From NCBI GenBank assembly GCA_026129095.1, contig JAHCIT010000001.1, positions 496,245-560,244 on the forward strand: 64,000 nt of DNA. The letters are read 5' to 3'. Positions 1 to 7,832 of the stretch are shown here, one piece after another. The position numbers and the translations under genes were made by a program. Under the pieces are notes generated by a model. The model worked only from the letters and a program-made list of their open reading frames with translations. It had not been told where the DNA came from and ran no database searches. Origin of the DNA: Deltaproteobacteria bacterium. GTDB taxonomy: Bacteria > JAGRBM01 > JAHCIT01. Within the stretch, counting starts at the first letter, position 1. The number at the start of each line of letters is the position of its first letter.

Positions 1-110
1 TTCGTCTCGCCCTCGCCCCACAGCCTCACCACCACGCGGCGGAGGTTGCGGCAGTCGATCAGGTGCCTGCCGCCTGGACCGAGCTCGACGGCTTTCGGGT
101 CGTAGTTCAT
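1..110 (-). CDS. Partial hypothetical protein of the prophage tail operon, cut by the window edge
   Basis: The leftward reading frame opens with ATG at 110 and stays open to base 1. The visible product begins MNYDPKAVELGPGG and continues with a basic stretch (CRNLRRVVVRLW). Its ATG overlaps the TGA of the preceding small ORF in an ATGA, the usual sign of translational coupling, so it belongs to the same late operon. Only about 36 residues are visible and I do not recognise the family. Confidence 0.55.
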   Translation of the reverse strand, partial: MNYDPKAVELGPGGRHLIDCRNLRRVVVRLWGEGET

Positions 111-388
111 GGATTTTCTCCTTTGTCGGGTGGTTCAGGGGTCTCGCAGCTATCAAAAAGCTCGCAGCAGCGGGCCCAGAAAGCCGGCGGAGGAGGCCAC
201 GAGCCGCGCAAGTGGAAAACGCAATAGGCCATGTTCTCGTTGAAGTCCCCGCACATGAAGACATGCCCGAGCAGGCACAGATCGGCGGCGACGGCCCGGC
301 AGTCGAGGGTGTCGCAGTTGTACACGGCCGGGAGCTCCGGCAGGGAACACGCAGCGGCGAATATTATGCCCATGACTGTTCGTCTCAT
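107..388 (-). CDS. Small cysteine-rich, putative lipoprotein of the prophage
   Basis: A 93-residue ORF starts 13 bases after the tail fibre stop. The N-terminus MRRTVMGIIFAAAC looks like a short export signal ending in a possible lipobox cysteine. The remainder contains eight further cysteines and a proline-rich segment (SWPPPPAF) near the C-terminus, which ends in PEPPDKGENP. Small Pro-rich lipoproteins in phage late regions are sometimes outer spanins, but Cys richness is not typical of those, so the role is open. ATGA overlap with the next gene supports it being translated. It is not a family I recognise. Confidence 0.5.
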   Translation of the reverse strand: MRRTVMGIIFAAACSLPELPAVYNCDTLDCRAVAADLCLLGHVFMCGDFNENMAYCVFHLRGSWPPPPAFWARCCELFDSCETPEPPDKGENP

Positions 389-401
389 CTCATCTCGATC
401 C

Positions 402-1583
402 TCATGCGAATGGTGGTGCAGGGGGTTTCCAAATCGTGTATTCGAAGCGGTAGCAGCGTATCTGGGCGTTGCTGCCGTCGATCACGGCGACGTCGGTGCC
501 ATTAAGGGCCGTCAGCACGGCATAGCCGCTGGTGATGGAGTAGGCTGTCCCGGCACCAACCTGCGCCCACGTGGATCCGTTGAAACGATAGGTCCGGAGC
601 TCGTCATTCCCGGTATCGAGGAATGCGACGTCGGTCCCATTGAGCGCCGCTATCCCGAAGCTCGTGCCGAGCCCTGTGATGCCGAGCCCGCTCCCAACCT
701 GCGCCCACGTGGATCCGTTGAAACGATAGGTCCGGAGTTCGCCGTTGCCCTCATCGATCATGCTGACGTCGGTGGGGTTCAATGCCGCGAGACGGGTCGA
801 TGAGGTAACGCCGCTGATGCCGAGTGCACTGCCGAGCAGAGTCGCCTCTCCGGTCGTCAGATTGATCTGGTAGCAGCGGAGTTCCGCTGTGCCGCTGTCG
901 AGAAGGGCAACATGGGTTCCGTCGAGAGCGGATATTGACGGGGACGAAACACCAGGGATTGACGTCCCGCTGCCAACCAGTGACCAGGTGCTCCCGTTCC
1001 ACCGGTATACCCGGAGCGAAGCATTGTTCCCGTCGATCATGGCGACGTCGGTGCCATTGATCGCCGCCAGCGCGGTCCCCGAGGCAACCGCTGCGATGCT
1101 GAGCCCGCTCCCAACCTGCGCCCACGTGGATCCGTTGAATCGGTAGGTCCGGATCTCGTCATTCCCGGCGTCGAGGAATGCGACATCCCTTCCGTTAAGC
1201 GCCGTCATCGACGGCTGGGTAACACCAGATACGCCTAGACCGCTCCCCACGATGGCGGCCCGGCCCCACACCGGTTGCTCCAGGTGGCGCTTCGTCACCG
1301 GATGCACGGGCAGCGTGGGATCTCCGGCGAGCACTAGCGGCCCGGTCATGGTGCCGCCGGCCTTCAGCAGTGCGAGCCCGCCGATCATCGCCTCGACCGC
1401 AGCCGCGAGCTGGGTGTTGTCCGCTTTCGAGAGCGTGATGCCCATCTCCTCGATCAGATGACACAGCTCCTCCTGCAGGGCGTTCAGGAAATCGGCCGTG
1501 ATCTCGGTCCCTTTCAGGGCCGGCGGGCTATTCCGGCTGTGCAGGTTCCCCTCGGTGCGCCTCGCGCCGTCGGTCCGGTGCAT
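402..1583 (-). CDS. Phage tail fibre protein with repeated propeller-like modules
   Basis: The N-terminal ~110 residues resemble phage tail fibres, with a segment (TADFLNALQEELCHLIEEMG) followed by a TMTGPLVLAGDPT element. The rest is about six tandem ~46-residue repeats with consensus ALNGTDVAFLD-GN-ELRTYRFNGSTWAQVGSGL, probably a beta-propeller or beta-repeat receptor-binding region. The start at 1583 is chosen because GAGGAGGAG lies just upstream of the ATG; a longer frame upstream only overlaps the preceding gene. It directly follows the gp48-type gene, as the fibre gene S follows gp48 in Mu. A fibre assembly chaperone is not visible in the window. Confidence 0.75.
   Translation of the reverse strand: MHRTDGARRTEGNLHSRNSPPALKGTEITADFLNALQEELCHLIEEMGITLSKADNTQLAAAVEAMIGGLALLKAGGTMTGPLVLAGDPTLPVHPVTKRHLEQPVWGRAAIVGSGLGVSGVTQPSMTALNGRDVAFLDAGNDEIRTYRFNGSTWAQVGSGLSIAAVASGTALAAINGTDVAMIDGNNASLRVYRWNGSTWSLVGSGTSIPGVSSPSISALDGTHVALLDSGTAELRCYQINLTTGEATLLGSALGISGVTSSTRLAALNPTDVSMIDEGNGELRTYRFNGSTWAQVGSGLGITGLGTSFGIAALNGTDVAFLDTGNDELRTYRFNGSTWAQVGAGTAYSITSGYAVLTALNGTDVAVIDGSNAQIRCYRFEYTIWKPPAPPFA
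557..1155 (-). repeat. Near-identical DNA repeats within the tail fibre gene
   Basis: The ~43-base segment beginning CAACCTGCGCCCACGTGG (plus strand) occurs at 557, 695 and 1112, almost unchanged. The intervals are 138 and 417 bases, that is one and three repeat units of about 139 bases (46 codons). The units between are more diverged. Such DNA-level identity suggests recent duplication or gene conversion between modules. Confidence 0.8.
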
Positions 1584-1585
1584 CG

Positions 1586-2185
1586 TTACTCCTCCTCGTC
1601 TTCTTCGGCCGGCGCGAACAGCAGCACGGTATGCGCCGGGGCCAGCCGGGCGAACAGGCACGGCAGGATCTCGTTATCGGCCCAGGTGAGCGGCTCCCCG
1701 GCGCAGGCCTCACCGGCGTTCGCCGTCCGGATGAGGTCGCCCACCCCGTGGACGCGCCAGACGTGTGCCCATTCGGCGTCCCACTCCGGATCGCCGATTT
1801 CGTCCGGATCCTCATACCCAGCCGGGAAGGTCTCGATGGTGATCTCGAAACCCAGACGTGCGGCCACCTCGATCAGGTACGCTTTCGACTGCCCGCCGTC
1901 CGCGAGGTCCGCCGCCCAGGCCGCCTCGCGCCGCTGCGCGAACGTCTGCTCCTGGGTGATGCAGGGGCCCGGCAACCCAAACACCCGCTCGAAGTCCAGG
2001 AGCAGCTCGTCGCTCGTCTCCGGGAACATCTCGCGCAGCAGGTCCGGCACGCGCCCGTCCACCCGCGCGAGCTCGGCAGCGATTCCCTCCAGCGTCCGGT
2101 GCATCACGCTCCCAGGCTCGCACTCCCAGATGATCCCCGGCGGCAGCAACTGCCGGAGCAACCCCGTGTAGTGCCTCACGTCCAT
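1586..2185 (-). CDS. Mu gp48-like tail protein (DUF2313/YmfQ family)
   Basis: The 199-residue product (MDVRHYTGLLRQLLPPGIIW) matches the YmfQ/DUF2313 family of phage tail-end proteins. The family pattern is a short N-terminal motif with LLPPG, a central LLREMFPETSDELL-DFERVFGLP segment, and a C-terminal EILPCLFARLAPAHT. The start is ATG 2185, 10 bases inside the 3' end of the baseplate J gene; a much longer open frame upstream is just its shadow. The acidic tail EEDEEE ends immediately before the tail fibre gene. In Mu this protein sits at the distal baseplate. Confidence 0.85.
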   Translation of the reverse strand: MDVRHYTGLLRQLLPPGIIWECEPGSVMHRTLEGIAAELARVDGRVPDLLREMFPETSDELLLDFERVFGLPGPCITQEQTFAQRREAAWAADLADGGQSKAYLIEVAARLGFEITIETFPAGYEDPDEIGDPEWDAEWAHVWRVHGVGDLIRTANAGEACAGEPLTWADNEILPCLFARLAPAHTVLLFAPAEEDEEE

Positions 2186-3243
2186 GTGACCGTCCCCATC
2201 ACCGGGATGTGCCCGAGCGCCGCCTCGTAGTCTTCGGACGGCCCGGAGAGCGTGTGCGTGATCTCGCCCTGGGCGAGCCCGATGGCCGTGTGGATTTCGG
2301 TGAGATAGATCCGCGATTCCCGCGCCGCCCGCTTGCGCCGGATCAGGTCCTCCAGCTGCTGCGTGACCGCCGCCTTCACCGCGTCGGTGTCCGGCGTGAG
2401 CGCGATCTCGAAATCGATGATGTCGGGCGTGGGGGCGAACACGGTCACCTCGGCCGTCACGGGGGCGAGCGGGGCGATGTGCGCCTGCACCGCTTCCACC
2501 ATCTCCGAATCCGGCACGAGATCCCCGTCGCCTTCCTCGCCGGCGAGCAAGGTGAACGTGACGCCAACGGTGCCGGGGCCGTCCATCGCCGGTATCACCC
2601 AGACGTTCCCTACGCCGGCCACCTGGCGGGCCCATATCTCGTAGTCCGGGATGGCGCCCCCCTGCGGCGGCCGCCGCAGGCGGGCGAGCAGCCGGTCCAG
2701 GAGCTGGCTGGCGGTTTCGGCGTCGATCCCGCCGGTGATCCCGCCATCCGCCGCCTGGGCCTCCTCCTGGATGCCCTCGACCGGGGAGACGAGCCGGAGC
2801 TTCGTCCCGGCGGAGGCGTTGCCGGCCGCGCCGCCCTCCTCGGCCCGGACCGCAATCCCGGCCTCGCCATCGGTGATGGTCCCGCCCGTCACCGTGAGGT
2901 AACGGATCCCGTCCTCCCGCTCCCAGACGGCATCGGTGCCGATCTCCGAACCGTCCTCGCCGGTCACGGTGGCCTGGCCCTCGGCGCTGACCGCCTCGCG
3001 GCGGTAGACCCCGCGCCGCTGCGCATGGAGGATCAGGTTCTCCTCGTCGGCCGTATCGGGCGTCACCTGGCGGCCCGCCCACTCCAGGTGGCCATGCATC
3101 GAGTGGGCCGCGCCCGCCATCACCCGGGCCAGCACCTGGAGCACGCTCCGCCGGAGCAGAGCGCCGCCGCCAGTGAGCCGCGAGGCGAGATCCGCCTGGA
3201 TGCGGGCGTCGAGCTGCTGCAGTGTCGGCCTGTCAAACGGCAC
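2176..3243 (-). CDS. Baseplate J-like protein (Mu gp47 family)
   Basis: A 355-residue protein similar in length to Mu gp47 and P2 gpJ. The N-terminus (MPFDRPTLQQLDARIQADLA) is typical of baseplate J proteins, as are the segments DTADEENLILHAQRRGVYR, NASAGTKLRLVSPVEGI, RPPQGGAIPDYEIWARQVAGV and LAPVTAEVTVFAPTP. It forms wedge subunits of a contractile-tail baseplate. It overlaps the gp46-type gene upstream by 11 bases and the gp48-type gene downstream by 10 bases, consistent with a tightly coupled late operon. Confidence 0.9.
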   Translation of the reverse strand: MPFDRPTLQQLDARIQADLASRLTGGGALLRRSVLQVLARVMAGAAHSMHGHLEWAGRQVTPDTADEENLILHAQRRGVYRREAVSAEGQATVTGEDGSEIGTDAVWEREDGIRYLTVTGGTITDGEAGIAVRAEEGGAAGNASAGTKLRLVSPVEGIQEEAQAADGGITGGIDAETASQLLDRLLARLRRPPQGGAIPDYEIWARQVAGVGNVWVIPAMDGPGTVGVTFTLLAGEEGDGDLVPDSEMVEAVQAHIAPLAPVTAEVTVFAPTPDIIDFEIALTPDTDAVKAAVTQQLEDLIRRKRAARESRIYLTEIHTAIGLAQGEITHTLSGPSEDYEAALGHIPVMGTVTWT

Positions 3244-3688
3244 GGAGATGCACCTCCCAGGTCCGGGTCCAGCGGGCCGGAACGGCCCCGGGCCGGTCGA
3301 TCACCGTGACTAGGCTGAGCGCGCCGCTGCGGGCCGGGAGCGCCTCGGCCGTCACCTCCACCGCCGACGCCACGCCGTCCTCGATGAGCCATTCGAGCGC
3401 CTCTCGGGCATACTGGATCGCCCGCTGGATCGTCCGAGCCGACAGTGTCTCGCGGCGGAGCAGCCACAGGCGGCTGCCAATGCGGTCACCTGGCGAGACT
3501 CTCAGGCCATCGCCCCACCAGCCTCGCCGGTCCTCGCCCTCCGGGAGATCGCCCGGCAGCGCCTGGCGGTCGGTGAACAGGCTCACGAGCACGGCCGTTT
3601 CCAGGCCGCCGTCCACGGCGAGATCGCCGCTCTCGAGGGCGAAGTCGGCCCGCTGCCGTTCGTCGTCCCAGCGCAGCGCGATGTCCAT
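3233..3688 (-). CDS. Mu GP46-like baseplate protein
   Basis: The 151-residue product fits the phage GP46 family: N-terminal D-ALRWDDERQRADF, the typical LETAVLVSLFTDRQA, and RGWWGD followed by GSRLWLLRRE. Synteny is exact for Mu gp45-gp46-gp47. It is one base from the end of the following gp45-type gene on the same strand. In myophages this protein is a small wedge component (gp25-like role), an inference from family. Confidence 0.85.
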   Translation of the reverse strand: MDIALRWDDERQRADFALESGDLAVDGGLETAVLVSLFTDRQALPGDLPEGEDRRGWWGDGLRVSPGDRIGSRLWLLRRETLSARTIQRAIQYAREALEWLIEDGVASAVEVTAEALPARSGALSLVTVIDRPGAVPARWTRTWEVHLRAV

Positions 3689-3689
3689 G

Positions 3690-4250
3690 TCACATCGCCC
3701 CCGACGGCGTTCCGGTCGTGCCGGGGGCGGACGTCACTTCGTGCGTGTGAGGATTGTAGGCAGCCCGCATCGCGGCCATCGAACCGGCGGTGTCCGAGAC
3801 GTCGCCCGCCGCCGTGATGCTTCCGCCCACGGTCAGGTCGCCGGTGATCTCGGCCGAAGGAGATTCAACCGTCACCTTCGTCGACCCCCGGACACGGATG
3901 TTCCCGTCCCGCTGGATCCAGACGCGGCTGCCGTGGTCGTCATAAAGACAGACCTCGCCGGGAGCGAGATCCCTCGGCCGGTGCCGCCGGTCGCTCACGG
4001 CGATCACGACCGAGAACCCAGCCAGCTTCACCACGATGGCCTCCGCCCCGACCAGCGGCCGGAACGCAATCCCGTATGGCTGGAAATGCTCCACCGGTCC
4101 GCGCGGCTCGCCCTGGCGGCCCCGGAACTGGATACGCTGAAGCCCTTGCGCCTCGTCCACGAGCGTCACCACCGCCCGCGAGACAAGCGAGGTGATGCGC
4201 CGCTCGTGCGGTTCCAGCATCCTCCGCAGCGTTCGTTCGAGGCCGGTCAT
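3690..4250 (-). CDS. Mu gp45-like baseplate assembly protein V (tail spike)
   Basis: A 186-residue protein starting at ATG 4250, where it overlaps the stop of the gp44-type gene as ATGA; the frame remains open far upstream but that part is antisense shadow. The N-terminus carries ERTLRRMLEPHERRI and the VTLVDEAQGLQRIQ segment of gpV/gp45 proteins. Then comes an OB-like region with FSVVIAVSDRRHRP. The C-terminus has a beta-helical repeat (GNIRVRGSTKVTVESPSAEI, DLTVGGSITAAGDV) ending in the histidine-containing NPHTHEVTS, typical of the iron-binding spike apex. Confidence 0.88.
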   Translation of the reverse strand: MTGLERTLRRMLEPHERRITSLVSRAVVTLVDEAQGLQRIQFRGRQGEPRGPVEHFQPYGIAFRPLVGAEAIVVKLAGFSVVIAVSDRRHRPRDLAPGEVCLYDDHGSRVWIQRDGNIRVRGSTKVTVESPSAEITGDLTVGGSITAAGDVSDTAGSMAAMRAAYNPHTHEVTSAPGTTGTPSGAM

Positions 4251-5302
4251 GTCCACCACCCCTTCTCCGCCTGCTTCTCCGGCCGCGCGACGAGATCGAG
4301 TGCGTCCGGCGGCTCCAGGGTGAGCGTCGTGCGCGTGCCGTCCCCGGCGTCCTTTTCCCAGACGACCTGGGTGACGAGCATCGGCCCCTCTATCTGGCAG
4401 ACCGGATCGTCGACATGGACGATCCGGTTCACGTCCCAGATCCCGTCCGCATGCGTCCAGCCGGCCACGGCCGCCGTGTAGAGCGCGCCGCGCCCACGGC
4501 GGCGGCGGACCTCCCACGCTGCCATCCTCTCCATCGCCACGGCGTCGCCCGCCTCGCCAGAAAGAATCACGAGCGGACGGTGCCGGGGGACGCCGGCGTC
4601 CGTGGCCCGGCCCTTCGCCCTCGCGGCGGCTTCGCCCCAATCGTCGTCGTCGGCCGGTTTCTGGCCGAGGCAGGTGATCTCGCTGTAGCGGCCGCGCACC
4701 GACCGCTGGACGCTCCCCGACAGCAGGTTCTCGCCGAAGACGATGGGCGTCGGGATTTCTTCCGCGCCGGGGCGGGCGATCACGAGTTCGCCGGCCGGGT
4801 TAGAGAGCAGCAGAACCGCCCGCATGGCGGCGAGCCGCCGGACCGCCTCGAATGCCGTCTCGCCCTCCTCGAGTTCGAACTCGCCGAAAGCACGGTCGCT
4901 GAGCGGCGATGCCTGGTCGCGGACCGTGATACCGAACGGACGGCAGAGGTCGGCAGCGATGTGCGCGAGCTTCTGCCCACGCCACACCCCCGGCTTCTGC
5001 GGCGCACTGCAGTCGACGAGATCGGCCGTCCGGTCCCGCCCGGCGATCCGGAGCTCACGGGACTCCACACCGTGGCGGATCCCGTCCTCGTCGATGAACG
5101 CTTCCCCGAGCACCGGCTCGCCGCCGATCTCGATCCGGCAGGGAGCCCACGCCCGGAGAGAACTGAATGCCTCGGGCGCGATAATGGGCGACGCGGCCGT
5201 GAACTCGAACTCCCCGGACAGGTGTTCCAGCGACCGTTGGGCCCGCACCGACTTCCAGCCGGTAAACCGCTTCCCGTCCACGATCACGGCGGCATCAGTC
5301 AC
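4247..5302 (-). CDS. Mu gp44/P-like baseplate hub protein
   Basis: A 351-residue protein with the gpD/gp44 hub fold pattern. It has an N-terminal DGKRFTGWKSVRAQRSLEHL, then APCRIEIGGEPVLGEAFID, a domain containing RIAGRDRTADLVDCSA, and a C-terminal beta-region ending VTQVVWEKDAGDGTRTTLTL. Hub proteins bridge the tail tube and the spike, which is encoded immediately downstream. It overlaps the gpN-like gene upstream by 8 bases and the spike gene by 4. Confidence 0.87.
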   Translation of the reverse strand: MTDAAVIVDGKRFTGWKSVRAQRSLEHLSGEFEFTAASPIIAPEAFSSLRAWAPCRIEIGGEPVLGEAFIDEDGIRHGVESRELRIAGRDRTADLVDCSAPQKPGVWRGQKLAHIAADLCRPFGITVRDQASPLSDRAFGEFELEEGETAFEAVRRLAAMRAVLLLSNPAGELVIARPGAEEIPTPIVFGENLLSGSVQRSVRGRYSEITCLGQKPADDDDWGEAAARAKGRATDAGVPRHRPLVILSGEAGDAVAMERMAAWEVRRRRGRGALYTAAVAGWTHADGIWDVNRIVHVDDPVCQIEGPMLVTQVVWEKDAGDGTRTTLTLEPPDALDLVARPEKQAEKGWWT

Positions 5303-6428
5303 TGCGGACCTCCAGTGCCTCGCCGCCCGGCACGAACCCCGGGTGGCGGATCCGGTTCATCCGTACGATCTCGGCCTCGCGCAGCGGGTCGCCGTGGAGA
5401 CGCCAGGCGATGGAGAGCGCCGGCTGGGTCGCGGGCGGGATGAACCGCACGAGGCGAGGCAGGTCGATCGCCGTGCGGTCCAGGTGGGCGGCCACCGCCG
5501 CCCTGAGATCGATGAGCGCGCCGTACTCGGCGGCCGACACAGACCCGGCCGCCAGCTCGTCGATCATTTCCAGCAGCGCGGTCTTGAGTTCCGCCGCCTC
5601 GTCGGCCGTCTCGTAGTGGAGTTCCGCCGCAATGCGGGCTGTCTCGCTCACGGCCGCGACGCGGACCATCTGCACGATGGCCCTCTGGCCCGATGCATGC
5701 TGCGCCGCCTGTGGCGTCGTTTCCGGCACCGCCACCGCGCCACCGCCGCCGAAACCGCCCAGCTCGGTGAGCGCCGAAAGCGCGGACCGGACCGAGACCA
5801 CGCCACCCACCACCGAGGCCACGACATTCTGGACGGAACTGGCGAGCTGCGCCGGCGTCCGGATAAGCGCGGCCGCCGAACCGGCGAGCCCCGTTACCGC
5901 CTGGGCGGCCGCGTTGACGAATCCGGTCACGGCCGAAATCCGCCCCCGCACGCTGTCGAGCAGGGCGGCGGCCGAGCGGACCTGGTCCACGGCCGCCGTG
6001 ACGTACCCAGCCAGCTGCGAGGCCGTGCTGAACACGGCGGCGAACGCGCCGCTGGAGGCCGCTCTCGCGCCAGCGGACGCCTTGACAAGCGCCGCCCGGG
6101 TATCCGTCTCCGCCGACGGCAGCCCGGCGACGCGCGGCACCGCCAGCGGAATCGTGAACTGGCAGTAGCCGCCACGCGAGGTCGATTCGGTCTGGCGGAC
6201 CCGCCCGCTCACCACCACGGTGAGCTCGCCCATCCACGGGTGCACGAGCTTGCCGGGGCCTGGCTCTAGGAGCGCCGCCCGCAACCGGTCACGGGCGTCC
6301 ATGTAACCAGGCCCAACGACGAACGCCTCGACCGTGAACTTCTGGGCCGTGGCCCCCGTGTCCTCGAAATCGCTCCCGCCGCCCGTCTCGCGTCGATTCT
6401 CCGGGACGTCCGCCTGAACGAGCCGCAC
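5295..6428 (-). CDS. 5'-truncated phage DNA circularisation protein (Mu gpN, gp43)
   Basis: From about 6363 leftwards the product matches DNA circularisation/gpN proteins: FEDTGATAQKFTVEAFVVG, LLEPGPGKLVHPWMGEL, a long Ala/Ser/Val-rich helical centre, and the family's C-terminal NRIRHPGFVPGGEALEV. The family's N-terminal domain (roughly 50-80 residues) is missing: upstream of about 6,370-6,410 the frame is only the antisense of the portal gene. Possible starts are GTG 6428 or ATG 6302, neither with a clear ribosome binding site. It is probably non-functional. Confidence 0.75.
   Translation of the reverse strand: MRLVQADVPENRRETGGGSDFEDTGATAQKFTVEAFVVGPGYMDARDRLRAALLEPGPGKLVHPWMGELTVVVSGRVRQTESTSRGGYCQFTIPLAVPRVAGLPSAETDTRAALVKASAGARAASSGAFAAVFSTASQLAGYVTAAVDQVRSAAALLDSVRGRISAVTGFVNAAAQAVTGLAGSAAALIRTPAQLASSVQNVVASVVGGVVSVRSALSALTELGGFGGGGAVAVPETTPQAAQHASGQRAIVQMVRVAAVSETARIAAELHYETADEAAELKTALLEMIDELAAGSVSAAEYGALIDLRAAVAAHLDRTAIDLPRLVRFIPPATQPALSIAWRLHGDPLREAEIVRMNRIRHPGFVPGGEALEVRSD
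6366..6428. other. Head-to-head junction between two truncated prophage genes
   Basis: Family similarity of the leftward gpN frame fades at about here (last good motif FEDTG near 6363). The rightward portal frame becomes recognisable at about 6372 (PAARLASILRD, then LAEEVEEAEWHYRSV). Both genes lack their N-terminal codons, with no intergenic space. In Mu these genes are far apart and co-oriented, so this is a deletion/inversion or assembly breakpoint. Confidence 0.65.
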
Positions 6429-6452
6429 GACTACTTCGCCCTGGCCGAGGAG

Positions 6453-7805
6453 GTGGAAGAGGCCGAGTGGCACTACCGCTCGGTGATCTCCACCCGGAAG
6501 AGCGCCGTGGCCGGGCTCGACTGGCAGGTGGCCGCAGCCTCCGACGGGGCAAGGGACCAGGAGATCGCCGGGTTCGTCCGCGAGGCGCTCGCCGCGCAGC
6601 CCATGCTCGGGCTGGTCGAGGACCTGATGGACGCACTCGGCAAGGGGTTCGCGGCGGCCGAGATCATCTGGGACTTTTCCGAGCGCCAGTGGATGCCGGC
6701 CCGTTACGAGTGGCGCGACCCGCGCTGGTTCCGGTTCGACCGCGAAAGCGGCCGCGAACTCCGCCTGCGCGACAGGGCCGATCCGGCCAACGGCATTCCA
6801 CTCCACCCGTTCAAGTGGATCGTCCATGTGCCGAAGCTGAAGAGCGGACTCCCGGTGCGCGGCGGACTCGCCATGCTCGGGGTGAGGAGCTATCTCTTCA
6901 AGTCCTACACCCTGAAGGACTGGCTCGCCTTCATGGAAGTGTTCGGCATGCCGCTCCGGGTCGGAAAATACGGGCCCGGAGCGACAAGGGAAGACCGCCG
7001 GACGCTCATCAACGCCGTGGCCAACCTCGGCACCGACGCTGCCGCCGTGATCCCGGACAGCATGAAGATCGAGTTCGTGAGCGCCTTCAGCGGCACGGGC
7101 GTTGAAGGGTTCCAGCGTCTGGCGGAGTTCTTCGACGCACAAACGTCGAAGGCCGTCCTCGGGCAGACGATGACCGCCGACGACGGGTCCAGCCGCGCAC
7201 AGGCACAGGTCCACGACGGCGTGCGGGTCGTCCTCGTCCGTTCGGACGCCAAATACCTGTCGGCGGCCATCAACCGCGATCTGGTGCGTCCGCTCGTCGA
7301 CCTGAACTTCGGTCCCCAGGCTGCCTACCCGCAGGCGATCCTGCAGGTGCCGGAAGCCCACGACCTCACGGCCGAGGCGCAGAACCTCAAGACCATCGCC
7401 GACCTTGGCGTCCATGTGGCCGAGTCGGTGGTGCGCGACCGGTTCGGCTGGCCGGATCCGGCCGATGGCGAGACCGTTATCGGCGGACGCCCGGAGCCGT
7501 CTTCGCCGTTCGGCCTGAACCGCCAGCTCGCCATGAACACCGGGAGCCCGGAGGAGGCGGCCCCGGCCGCCGACCTGCGCGACGCTCTGGCGGCCGAGGA
7601 ATCATCCGACTGGGAGCCGCAGTTGTCGCCGGTCATCGACCCGCTCCTCAAACTGGCTGGCGAGGCGTCCTCGCTAGAGGATTTCATGGGCCGGCTGGCG
7701 GACCTGTATCCGCGCATGAAACCGGACGAGCTGGTGCGTCGGCTGGCCGCCGCCGGGTTCATGGCGCGTGGCACGGGCGACGCCACCGATGACCTCGATG
7801 TGTGA
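6453..7805 (+). CDS. 5'-truncated phage portal protein (Mu gp29, DUF935)
   Basis: Open frame with a possible GTG start at 6453. Family similarity begins upstream of it, at about 6372, with PAARLASILRD. Hallmarks are RSVISTRKSAVAGLDWQV, GFAAAEIIWDF, RGGLAMLGVRSYLFKSY, FMEVFGMPLRVGKY, QTMTADDGSSRAQAQVH and LVRPLVDLNFGP. The portal forms the dodecameric vertex ring through which DNA is packaged. The visible 450 residues are shorter than the ~510 of Mu gp29 because the 5' end is lost at the junction. The C-terminus appears intact and is followed 27 bases later by the MuF gene, the normal order. Confidence 0.8.
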   Translation: MEEAEWHYRSVISTRKSAVAGLDWQVAAASDGARDQEIAGFVREALAAQPMLGLVEDLMDALGKGFAAAEIIWDFSERQWMPARYEWRDPRWFRFDRESGRELRLRDRADPANGIPLHPFKWIVHVPKLKSGLPVRGGLAMLGVRSYLFKSYTLKDWLAFMEVFGMPLRVGKYGPGATREDRRTLINAVANLGTDAAAVIPDSMKIEFVSAFSGTGVEGFQRLAEFFDAQTSKAVLGQTMTADDGSSRAQAQVHDGVRVVLVRSDAKYLSAAINRDLVRPLVDLNFGPQAAYPQAILQVPEAHDLTAEAQNLKTIADLGVHVAESVVRDRFGWPDPADGETVIGGRPEPSSPFGLNRQLAMNTGSPEEAAPAADLRDALAAEESSDWEPQLSPVIDPLLKLAGEASSLEDFMGRLADLYPRMKPDELVRRLAAAGFMARGTGDATDDLDV

Positions 7806-7832
7806 CTTGCTCCAGAAGGCAAACTGACATTC

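Noticed and set aside
2186-3082. Leftward frame extending the gp48 gene upstream
   Set aside because: It is an out-of-frame shadow of the baseplate J gene: arginine- and glycine-rich with no conserved motif.
4415-6269. Rightward frames over the gp44 and gpN genes
   Set aside because: High-GC antisense frames with low-complexity Arg/Gly/Ala composition; the opposite strand encodes recognisable baseplate proteins.
6429-7415. Long leftward frame continuing the gpN gene across 6429-7415
   Set aside because: It is the antisense of the portal gene; its residues match no tail family and the portal frame shows clear conserved motifs.
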